The notes under the pieces are model-generated. The model made no database searches and was not told the origin of the DNA. It worked only from the letters and a program-made list of their open reading frames with translations. Positions 6,914 through 13,371 of a stretch of 26,784 bases of DNA are shown one piece after another. The position numbers were made by a program, and so were the translations under genes. This DNA is from Gammaproteobacteria bacterium UBA7803 (GTDB lineage: Bacteria; Pseudomonadota; Gammaproteobacteria; Pseudomonadales; Azotimanducaceae). The stretch spans positions 287,090-313,873 of the forward strand of contig DLCH01000006.1 of NCBI GenBank assembly GCA_002480525.1. Direction: 5' to 3'. The stretch's first letter is position 1. The number at the start of each line of letters is the position of its first letter.

Positions 6914-7203
6914 CCGTCGACGGAGGGCAAGGCCCCGTGGACGCGCTGGATCTCCTCGACCAGCCCGGCCAGATCCGCCTCCGGCACCGTGCCCCGCCCC
7001 TGCAGCCATTCGAAGATGTCCCAGTCGTCGTGCTCGAGCAGCCGCGCGTAGCGCTCCCGGTCCGCTGCCGACAGGGACGCCAGCCGCTGCTCCACGAAGG
7101 GCTGCAGGGCCAGCTCCAGCTCGAGCATGCCGCGCCGGCTGCGCCAGCGCAGCCGGCCAACCGCGCTGGCAACGGGCTCGGCCGTGGATGGGTCGACGGT
7201 CAT
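6910..7203 (-). CDS. sdhE: FAD assembly factor SdhE
   Basis: A 97-residue flavinylation factor that promotes covalent FAD attachment to the SdhA subunit of succinate dehydrogenase. The signature RGxxE is present (RRGMLELEL, Gly25 and Glu28). It is followed by LLEHDDWDIFEWLQGRG (about 55-71), matching the LLECDDPDLFNWL region of E. coli SdhE. The reading frame is open far upstream; the ATG at 7203 is chosen because AGGAG lies six bases before it and the remaining length fits the family. It overlaps the ygfX-like gene. The divergent ygfZ is its classical genomic neighbour. Confidence 0.93.
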   Translation of the reverse strand: MTVDPSTAEPVASAVGRLRWRSRRGMLELELALQPFVEQRLASLSAADRERYARLLEHDDWDIFEWLQGRGTVPEADLAGLVEEIQRVHGALPSVDG

Positions 7204-7444
7204 GGCATGCTCCTGGTGTCCGGGTTGCCGTGTTGTCCGGTGGTCGCCGTGTCCGGGCGTGGCCATGCGCGGAAGGCGCCGTGCCCGTGGGCGAATGCTG
7301 CCCGGAACGGCGTTACCACCGCGTTCAAGCCGCGGCCTGCCGGCCCCGCGAGGCCGGCCGGGCCGACGCCGGCGGCCAATCTCGACAGCCGTCGGCGTCA
7401 GCGGCGACAATTGTGCCGTGTAGTCACCGGCCCGTGCCACCGCG
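7204..7444. other. Divergent sdhE/ygfZ intergenic region
   Basis: 241 bp between the divergent sdhE and ygfZ starts. It must hold promoters in both directions, but I see no clear -35/-10 pair, repeat or small gene. Overlapping open frames on both strands look like GC-driven shadows. Confidence 0.5.
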
Positions 7445-8308
7445 ATGATCCATCAGACCTGGCAGAGTAAGCTCACCGACGACGCGGCGTCCCGGGGACC
7501 GGGCCTGGCCTACCTGCCGGACCTGGCGGTGACCCGGTTCGACGGCGCCGATGCGGCGACGTTCCTGCAGGGCTATTTCACCTGCGACACCGCCGACCTG
7601 GCGCCGGGCGTGCTCACCCCGACGGCCCTGTGCAGCCTCAAGGGCCGGGTTGTGCTGGACGGCTGGTGCACCCCCGGGGCGGACGGCGACCGCATCGTGC
7701 TGGTGCTGCATCGCTCCCTGGCCGGCCGGCTCGCCGAGTTCCTGGCCCGCTACCTGAATTTCTCCCGCACGCGCCTCGAGGACGTGACCGACCGGACCCT
7801 CGTGCTCGGCAGCCTGGACCTGCCGGACGCCGGCGGTCTGGGCCTCGACCCCCGGCGCCGGCTGTTCCTGCTCGACGACCTCGACGCCGCCGCGGCGCTC
7901 TGGTCGGACCACCCCCACCTGACCGCCGAAGCCTGGCTCGCGTCCCTGACCGAGGATGGCTTCCCGCTGGTCAGCGAGCCGGTCAGCGAGCGCTTTCTGC
8001 CCCAGATGCTCGACCTCGCCCGGCTCGGCGCAGTGGATTTCGACAAGGGCTGCTACCTCGGCCAGGAGGTGGTGGCGAGGGCCCAGCACCGGGGCGAGGT
8101 GAAGCGCCGGCTGGCGCGGCTGAGCTGGGAGGGCGACGCCCCGCCGCCTCCCGGGAGCGAGGTCCGGGACGAAAACGGGCGCGGTCTCGGGGTGATCGTG
8201 CAGAGCGCGGCCCCCGACGCCGGCTCCGGCCCCGCTCTGGCCGTGCTGGCACGCGAAATACCGCACGTTTTGCGAGGCGAAGGGGTCACTCTGCACCTGC
8301 GAGCCTGA
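7445..8308 (+). CDS. ygfZ: Folate-binding YgfZ-type protein
   Basis: A 287-residue protein of the YgfZ/IBA57 family, related to the GcvT aminomethyltransferase fold. It binds tetrahydrofolate and supports maturation or repair of certain [4Fe-4S] enzymes such as MiaB. The diagnostic motif KGCYLGQEVVAR is at 201-212 and contains the essential Cys203. The N-terminal half has the expected FLQGYFTCD and CSLKGRVV segments. The ATG at 7445 lacks a strong Shine-Dalgarno, but the length fits the family. The divergent sdhE/ygfZ pairing is common in gammaproteobacteria. Confidence 0.93.
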   Translation: MIHQTWQSKLTDDAASRGPGLAYLPDLAVTRFDGADAATFLQGYFTCDTADLAPGVLTPTALCSLKGRVVLDGWCTPGADGDRIVLVLHRSLAGRLAEFLARYLNFSRTRLEDVTDRTLVLGSLDLPDAGGLGLDPRRRLFLLDDLDAAAALWSDHPHLTAEAWLASLTEDGFPLVSEPVSERFLPQMLDLARLGAVDFDKGCYLGQEVVARAQHRGEVKRRLARLSWEGDAPPPPGSEVRDENGRGLGVIVQSAAPDAGSGPALAVLAREIPHVLRGEGVTLHLRA

Positions 8309-8317
8309 GGCGATGAC

Positions 8318-8323
8318 TATACT
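8318..8323 (+). promoter_or_regulatory. -10-like box upstream of the HDOD gene
   Basis: TATACT lies 40 bp before the HDOD start codon in a 54-bp gap after ygfZ. No good -35 is found at 16-18 bp, so an independent promoter is only suggested. Confidence 0.3.
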
Positions 8324-8362
8324 CACGGTATCGCACACAGCACTCAGGACGTCGCACCTCCC

Positions 8363-9202
8363 ATGCCCAACCTCGCCGAGAAGATTCATGACGAATTGAC
8401 CAGCGCCGTCAGCAACGACGAGCTGGAGCTGCCCACCCTGCCGGAGGTGGCACTGCGCATCCGGGACGAGGCGGAGAACCCCAACGTGTCCGCCCTGTCC
8501 CTGGCCAAGGTGATCGCCGAGGACCCGGGCCTGTCCGGACGGATGATCAAGGTGGCCAACTCGCCCATGTACCGGGGCGCCCAGACCATCGAGGACCTGA
8601 ACATGGCCATCAGCCGGGTCGGCGTGGAGTTTGCCTCCAACCTGGCCACCGGCATGGCGATGGAGCAGATGTTCCAGGCCACGTCCGACGTGATCGACCG
8701 CAAACTGCGCCAGATCTGGAACCACGCCAGCGCGGTGGCCGGCATCAGCGCCGTGCTCGCGCGCCGGTTCGCCGGGCTGCGCCCGGACCAGGCCTCCCTG
8801 GCCGGACTGACCCACGTGATCGGCGTGCTGCCGATTCTGAGCTGGGCCGAGGACAACAGCGGCATGCTCGGCGACAGCATGACCCTGGACCGGGTGATCG
8901 ACAGCATCCACCCGGCCCTCGGCACCATGATCCTGAAGAGCTGGGAGTTCCCCGAGGAAATCGCCATCGTGCCGTCCCAGTACACCAACTTCGAGCGGAC
9001 GGCGCCGGCGGCGGACTACGCCGACGTGGTGATGGTCGCCAATCTGCAGACGCTGATCGGCTCCCAGCACCCCTACACCCAGCTCGACTGGAGCCAGATC
9101 CAGGCGTTCCACAACCTGGGCATCGACCCCAGCCCCGAGTCCGAGGCGCTGGCCGATCTGGCCGAGGAGCTGGCGGCCGCCCAGGACGCCTTCAAGGCCT
9201 GA
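8363..9202 (+). CDS. HDOD domain protein
   Basis: A 279-residue cytoplasmic protein consisting mainly of one HDOD domain (about 20-215), a catalytically inactive HD-like helical fold found in signalling proteins. Recognisable family segments are LPTLPEVALRI (24-34), KVIAEDPGLSGRMIKVANSP (49-68) and the AISRVG motif. The HD metal ligands of true phosphohydrolases are absent, as is normal for HDOD. No second output domain such as GGDEF, EAL or a receiver is attached, so the partner cannot be deduced. It lies downstream of ygfZ and ends ten bases before a strong hairpin. Confidence 0.9.
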   Translation: MPNLAEKIHDELTSAVSNDELELPTLPEVALRIRDEAENPNVSALSLAKVIAEDPGLSGRMIKVANSPMYRGAQTIEDLNMAISRVGVEFASNLATGMAMEQMFQATSDVIDRKLRQIWNHASAVAGISAVLARRFAGLRPDQASLAGLTHVIGVLPILSWAEDNSGMLGDSMTLDRVIDSIHPALGTMILKSWEFPEEIAIVPSQYTNFERTAPAADYADVVMVANLQTLIGSQHPYTQLDWSQIQAFHNLGIDPSPESEALADLAEELAAAQDAFKA

Positions 9203-9212
9203 GCCCCCGCCC

Positions 9213-9235
9213 GGCGGCCGGCAGACCCGGCCGCC
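9213..9235. terminator. Hairpin after the HDOD gene
   Basis: A perfect 9-bp stem (GGCGGCCGG at 9213-9221, CCGGCCGCC at 9227-9235) with a five-base loop, ten bases after the HDOD stop. It sits between convergent genes and could end transcription from both sides. No T-run follows. Confidence 0.5.
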
Positions 9236-9250
9236 CGCCCCGCGCCACCG

Positions 9251-9271
9251 CGGGCGGTGTGAACCCGCCCG
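9251..9271. terminator. Second hairpin between convergent genes
   Basis: A 7-bp perfect stem (CGGGCGG at 9251-9257, CCGCCCG at 9265-9271) with a seven-base loop, 20 bases beyond the mmsB stop. Together with the hairpin at 9213-9235 it fills the convergent gap. Confidence 0.4.
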
Positions 9272-9290
9272 GACGGCCTGGCGCCGTTCG

Positions 9291-10181
9291 CTAGTCCAGA
9301 TCCGGCTTGTAGAAGCGCTGGATGCTCGAGAAGTCCAGCCGGCCGGCGTCGTTCACCTGACCGTGCAGCCGGAACAGGTTCCTGGCCAGGGAGCCCAGCG
9401 GCACCGCACTGCCCGACGCCTCCGCCGACGCCATGGCCAGGCCGAGGTCCTTGGTCATCAGGTCCACCAGAAAACCGCCCTGGTAACCCCGGGAGGCCGG
9501 CACCCCGTCCATCACCCCGGGAAACGGGTTGTAGACGTTCAGCGACCAGTTGCCCCCGGACGACTGCTTCATGATCTCGGAGAGCACCGCCGGGTCGAGC
9601 CCGTTGTTGACCCCCAGAGCCAGCGCTTCCGCCGTGCCCGCCATGTGCACGGCCAGCAGCATGTTGTTGCAGATCTTCGCCGTCTGGCCGGCCCCGGCGC
9701 CGCCGGCGTGGAACACGTTCTTCGCCATCACGTCCAGCACCGGCCGCGCCCGCTCCACCGCGGCGGTGTCCCCGCCCACCATGAAGGTGAGCGTGCCGGC
9801 CTCCGCGCCCGCGGTGCCGCCGGACACCGGGGCGTCGAGCATGGCGATGCCCCGGTCGGCGGCGGCCTGCGCCACCCGGCGCGCCGTGTCGGGATCGATG
9901 GTGCTGCAGTCGATCAGCAGGGTCGAGGCGTCCGCCTGGGCGACGATGCCGTCGTCGCCCAGATACAGACTCTCGACGTGCCGGCCCGCCGGCAGCATGC
10001 TGATGAACACGTCGACGCCGTCGACGCAGGCGGCGGCCGACGCCTGCGGCGCGGCGCCGCCGACCCCTTCCATGGCCGCGGCAACCAGGTCGAACACCCG
10101 CACCTCGTGGCCGGCCGCCACCAGGTTGCGGGCCATCGGCCCGCCCATGTTGCCGAGTCCGACGAATCCGATCCGGGTCAT
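9291..10181 (-). CDS. mmsB: 3-hydroxyisobutyrate dehydrogenase
   Basis: A 296-residue NAD-dependent dehydrogenase oxidising 3-hydroxyisobutyrate to methylmalonate semialdehyde in valine catabolism. The N-terminal Rossmann motif is GFVGLGNMGGPMA (5-17). The substrate motif DAPVSGGTAGA is at 116-126, and the catalytic lysine is Lys169 in GQTAKICNN. The motif set and the neighbours favour HIBADH over tartronate semialdehyde reductase. The ATG at 10181 overlaps the upstream hydrolase stop as ATGA; the longer open frame upstream lies inside that gene. Last gene of a three-gene operon. Confidence 0.93.
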   Translation of the reverse strand: MTRIGFVGLGNMGGPMARNLVAAGHEVRVFDLVAAAMEGVGGAAPQASAAACVDGVDVFISMLPAGRHVESLYLGDDGIVAQADASTLLIDCSTIDPDTARRVAQAAADRGIAMLDAPVSGGTAGAEAGTLTFMVGGDTAAVERARPVLDVMAKNVFHAGGAGAGQTAKICNNMLLAVHMAGTAEALALGVNNGLDPAVLSEIMKQSSGGNWSLNVYNPFPGVMDGVPASRGYQGGFLVDLMTKDLGLAMASAEASGSAVPLGSLARNLFRLHGQVNDAGRLDFSSIQRFYKPDLD

Positions 10182-11314
10182 GACGTCGCCTCCAGGTCGT
10201 GCAGTGGGTTGCGGGGCCAGGGCGCCTCGAAGTGCTCGGCCACGTAGGCCGCCGGCAGCGTCTCGACGCTGTCGAATCGCCAGGCGGGCTGGTTGTCCTT
10301 GTCGATCAGGCGGGCGCGCACGCCCTCGGCGAAGTCCCGGTGCAGCGCACACTGGGTGGCCACCACCATCTCCAGGCGGAAGCAGTCGCCGATGGACAGC
10401 GCCGGCGCGCGGGCGAGCTGCTCGACGACCACGCCCACCGACGCGGGGCAGCCCCGGTTCATGGTGTCGATGGCGCCGTCCACCCAGTCGCTGGTACCGG
10501 CCAGCGCCCGCACCCTCGCCACCGCGGCGGCCAGCCCGCCGTCGGCGGACAGGGACTCGGGCACCGCGTCGATTCTGGATTCCGGCAGGTCGGGCGCGGG
10601 CAGCGCGGCCAGCGCCTCGCCGACCGCGGCGCGGTCAGCGGCCGCGTCCTGCTGCCACGACAGGGCCAGCAGGGCCTCCCGCACCCGGTCCCGCTCGGCG
10701 GTGGCGACGGCATGGGTGCCCATGCCGAGTGCCAGGGCATCGGCGCCGTTCAGGTGGGCGCCGGTCATGGCGATGAACGTGGCGGCATGCCTCGGCAGGC
10801 TGCGCAGCAGCCAGGTGGCGCCGGCGTCGGGGAACAGGCCGATGGAGACCTCGGGCAGCGCGATCCGCGAGGTCTCGGTAACGACCCGGAACGCCGCGCC
10901 CGAGAACACGCCCAGGCCACCGCCCATCACCACGCCGTGGCCGACGCTGATCACCGGCTTCGGATAGGTGTGAATACGGTAGTCGAGGCGGTATTCCTCC
11001 TCGAAGAACCGCTCCGGATAGGGATCGACGGTCTCGCCGGCCTCGTGGTTGCGCACCATGGCGTGATACAGGGCCTGGATGTCGCCGCCGGCGCTGAACG
11101 CCCGGTCGCCGCTGCCGGTGATCAGCACGCCCACCACCCGGTCGTCCGCCGCCCAGCGGTTCAGCGCCGGGTGGAGGATCTCGATCATCGGCAGGCTCAG
11201 GGAGTTGAGGGTCTTCTCGGCGTTCAGCCGCGCTTCGGCCAGCACGTGCCCGGAAGCGGTGGCGTGCTCGAACAGCAGCACCGGCTGGCCGGCGTCGTTC
11301 ACGGGTCCGCTCAT
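10178..11314 (-). CDS. 3-hydroxyisobutyryl-CoA hydrolase
   Basis: A 378-residue crotonase-superfamily thioesterase that releases 3-hydroxyisobutyrate from its CoA ester. Oxyanion-hole segments are AFSAGGD (72-78) and VVMGGGLG (128-135). The catalytic acidic residue is Glu155 in LPEVSIGLFPDAGA. The C-terminal signature DFAEGVRARLIDKDNQPAW separates it from simple hydratases. The ATG at 11314 is chosen because it overlaps the upstream stop as ATGA; a GTG at 11326 would add four residues. Overlaps with both neighbours indicate coupled translation of consecutive pathway steps. Confidence 0.93.
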   Translation of the reverse strand: MSGPVNDAGQPVLLFEHATASGHVLAEARLNAEKTLNSLSLPMIEILHPALNRWAADDRVVGVLITGSGDRAFSAGGDIQALYHAMVRNHEAGETVDPYPERFFEEEYRLDYRIHTYPKPVISVGHGVVMGGGLGVFSGAAFRVVTETSRIALPEVSIGLFPDAGATWLLRSLPRHAATFIAMTGAHLNGADALALGMGTHAVATAERDRVREALLALSWQQDAAADRAAVGEALAALPAPDLPESRIDAVPESLSADGGLAAAVARVRALAGTSDWVDGAIDTMNRGCPASVGVVVEQLARAPALSIGDCFRLEMVVATQCALHRDFAEGVRARLIDKDNQPAWRFDSVETLPAAYVAEHFEAPWPRNPLHDLEATS

Positions 11315-12096
11315 CCGTTCACCCACTCGGCCTGACGCTTCTCAAGGAAGGCGTTCACGCCCTCCCGCTGATCCGCGGTATCGAACAGGCCGACGAAGGC
11401 CTCCCGCTCCGCGGCGTACGCGGACCGGATGCCGCCGCCCCGGGCCGCCTGGATCAGCGACTTGCAGGCGGCCACGGCCGGCGGGCTCTGCTTGCCGACC
11501 TTGGCGGCCAGGGCCAGCGCAGCCTCCCGCGCCTGCCCCTGCTCGACGACCTCCTCCACCAGCCCGATGCGCTCGGCGGTGGCCGCGTCGACGCGCTCGC
11601 CGCACAGGATCATCCGCTTGGCCCAGGCCTCGCCGACGGCCCAGGCGAGGTTCTGAGTACCGCCGCCGCAGGGCAGCAGGCCCACGGTGGCTTCGGGCAG
11701 CGCCATCTGGGCATGGGACTCGGCGATGCGCAGATCGCAGGCCAGCGCGCACTCCAGGCCGCCGCCCATGGCATAGCCGTTGATCGCGGCGATGGACACG
11801 CCGCGGAACGACGACAGCGCCTCGAACGCGGAGCCGAAGGCGGCGGCCATCGTGGCGGCGACGCCCTTCTCGCCGTCGGCGAACAGCTTCAGGTCGGCGC
11901 CGGCGGAGAAGAACTTCTCGCCGGAGCCGGTGATCACCAGCGCATAGACGTCCCGGTCCGCGTTCGCCTGGGCGACGATGTCCTTCAAGCCCGCCAGGTT
12001 CTCCTCGTCCCAGGTGTGGGCGGGAGGGTTGTTCAGCGTGATCAGCAGCGTGTTGTCGTGCTGCTCCAGAACGAGCTTGTCCGTGGGGGATTTCAT
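11311..12096 (-). CDS. Enoyl-CoA hydratase/isomerase family protein
   Basis: A 261-residue crotonase-fold enzyme. Both catalytic glutamates of true hydratases are present: Glu115 in MGGGLECALACD and Glu135 in ALPEATVGLLP. The oxyanion-hole segment FSAGADLK is at 63-70. From its place before the hydrolase and dehydrogenase, the likely substrate is methacrylyl-CoA, hydrated to 3-hydroxyisobutyryl-CoA in valine breakdown; that substrate is inferred from context. AGGAG lies about eleven bases before the ATG. It is the first gene of the operon. No acyl-CoA dehydrogenase or mmsA accompanies it here. Confidence 0.92.
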   Translation of the reverse strand: MKSPTDKLVLEQHDNTLLITLNNPPAHTWDEENLAGLKDIVAQANADRDVYALVITGSGEKFFSAGADLKLFADGEKGVAATMAAAFGSAFEALSSFRGVSIAAINGYAMGGGLECALACDLRIAESHAQMALPEATVGLLPCGGGTQNLAWAVGEAWAKRMILCGERVDAATAERIGLVEEVVEQGQAREAALALAAKVGKQSPPAVAACKSLIQAARGGGIRSAYAAEREAFVGLFDTADQREGVNAFLEKRQAEWVNG

Positions 12097-12233
12097 GGTG
12101 CCGGGTCTCCTGCAGCGGCCTGCGATGGGGTCGCCGATACTGACATAGATGGGTTTGGGTCACTACCCGGGCACCCTGTCGTTGGCGCCATGACGGGGTT
12201 GGGGACGGTTCATTCCAGGTCACGCAGCACGGC

Positions 12234-12336
12234 CGCACGCAGCGGGAAAGCTTTTCGAAACCCGGCGTCGTTGTCGTGGACGGTATCGTGCGTAGCCGGG
12301 GGCCTGAACATTCGAAAAGCTGTCCCGCTGCGCACG
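12234..12336. repeat. Imperfect long inverted repeat, element A
   Basis: Two 26-base arms (12234-12259 and 12311-12336) match at 23 of 26 positions in inverted orientation. The core is CAGCGGGA/CAGCTTTTCGAA-like. The 51-base centre contains an inner inverted pair, CCCGGC (12261-12266) and GCCGGG (12295-12300). The layout resembles a small non-autonomous element or cruciform. Confidence 0.8.
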
Positions 12337-12385
12337 TCCGCGCCCCCGCCGCCCCGGCCAGAATCAACCTTTCGCCCCGCCACCC

Positions 12386-12469
12386 GTAGGAGCGGCCTCC
12401 CGGCCGCGATCGGGATGGCCGACCGATCGCGGCAGGGAAGCTCAATCGCGGCCGGGAGGCCGCTCCTAC
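12386..12469. repeat. Inverted pair of REP elements (BIME-like)
   Basis: Two copies of a 25-bp REP in inverted orientation (12386-12410 forward, 12445-12469 reverse). Each has a GTAG head and an internal hairpin GCGGCC-TCCC-GGCCGC. The spacer extends the symmetry (GCGATCGG and CCGATCGC). Single copies of the same REP occur at 14855, 26657, 26715 and 26765. GTAG-headed REPs are typical substrates of REP-associated tyrosine transposases (RAYTs); no RAYT gene lies in this window. Confidence 0.9.
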
Positions 12470-12517
12470 ACCGGAAGATGCGGGCGCACGGGTGTACCGG
12501 GGACGTCGTTGCGGGTG

Positions 12518-12609
12518 CCGGGGAGACACTTTCGGTGCATTAAGGCCTCCCAGCTACACAGGAGCCGGTCAACGAGAAATCCGCCACCGCACCGAAAGTG
12601 TCTCCCCGG
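12518..12609. repeat. Perfect 21-bp inverted repeat, element C
   Basis: Arms at 12518-12538 and 12589-12609 are perfect 21-base inverted copies, beginning CCGGGGAGACACTTTCGG on the left. They enclose 50 bases with no open frame. The 92-bp unit starts 52 bp beyond the ung stop codon and could be a terminator or a miniature mobile element. It is unrelated in sequence to the REP family. Confidence 0.85.
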
Positions 12610-12660
12610 CGGCCGCTTGCGACGACCGCCGGGCCACGATGCGGCAGCGCCAGCAGCTTC

Positions 12661-13371
12661 CTAACGAACCTCGAACCAGTCGATGGGCTCGAGGCCGTGG
12701 GCTTCGAGGTAGGCGTTGGCCTTGGAGAAGTGACGGCAGCCGAAGAAGCCGCGGTGGGCGGACAGGGGCGACGGATGGGGTGCGGTGAGGACGAGGTGGC
12801 GGTCGCGGTCGATGCCGGCGCCCTTCTTCTGGGCGTAGCTGCCCCACAGCATGAACACCAGGTGCTCGCGCTCACGGTTGAGCACGTCCACCACGCTGTC
12901 GGTGAAGACTTCCCAGCCCCGGCCCTGGTGGGATCCGGCGCGGCCGCGCTCCACCGTCAGCACCGCGTTCAGCAGCAGCACGCCCTGGCGGGCCCAGGGC
13001 TCGAGACAGCCCTTGTCGCCGCCCAGCCGGCGGCCCGGCGCGCCCAGGTCGTCGTTGATCTCCTTGAAGATGTTCACCAGCGACGGCGGCTGCTGGACGC
13101 CCGGCTGCACGGAGAAGCACAGGCCGTGGGCCTGGTCCGGGCCGTGATAGGGATCCTGCCCGATGATCACCACCCGGGTGCGGTCCAGCGGACACAGGTC
13201 CAGGGCGGCGAAGATGTTCTCGCTCTTCGGGTAGATCACCCGCCGGGCCTGCTTCTGCTCCAGCAGGAAGGCCCGAAGCTTCTTCATGTAGGCCGCCTCG
13301 AACTGATCCGCCAGGGCCGCCTTCCAGGAGGCCTCCAGCCGGACCCGGTCGGTGGCGGCCCCGTCAGTCAT
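12661..13371 (-). CDS. ung: Uracil-DNA glycosylase, family 1
   Basis: A 236-residue base-excision repair enzyme that removes uracil from DNA. The water-activating loop GQDPYHG is at 71-77 (Asp73), and the leucine-intercalation motif HPSPLSAHRG is at 199-208 (His199). The PPSLVNIFKEI segment is also intact. The ATG overlaps the 3' end of lysS by eight bases, so ung is probably translated from the same message, as the last gene of the long rpsP-to-ung run. Full length for family 1 UDG. Confidence 0.97.
   Translation of the reverse strand: MTDGAATDRVRLEASWKAALADQFEAAYMKKLRAFLLEQKQARRVIYPKSENIFAALDLCPLDRTRVVIIGQDPYHGPDQAHGLCFSVQPGVQQPPSLVNIFKEINDDLGAPGRRLGGDKGCLEPWARQGVLLLNAVLTVERGRAGSHQGRGWEVFTDSVVDVLNREREHLVFMLWGSYAQKKGAGIDRDRHLVLTAPHPSPLSAHRGFFGCRHFSKANAYLEAHGLEPIDWFEVR

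Larger units (their letters stand above)
12097..12660. other. Gene-free interval with three palindromic elements
   Basis: 564 bp between ung and the enoyl-CoA hydratase gene, with no credible protein gene. It contains three successive inverted-repeat structures (12234-12336, 12386-12469 and 12518-12609). It must also contain the promoter of the valine operon, for which I see no clear -35/-10 pair. Confidence 0.75.

Noticed and set aside
7424..9112. 562-codon minus-strand frame opposite ygfZ and the HDOD gene
   Set aside because: Low-complexity His/Gln/Gly/Val-rich translation, antisense to two recognised genes.
12386..12469. CRISPR-like array
   Set aside because: The 25-bp repeats are palindromic REPs in mixed orientation with irregular spacing, and no cas genes are present.
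11342..12529. 395-codon minus-strand frame through the enoyl-CoA hydratase and the palindromes
   Set aside because: It is out of frame with the recognised hydratase and its N-terminal part runs through the repeats. No family resemblance.
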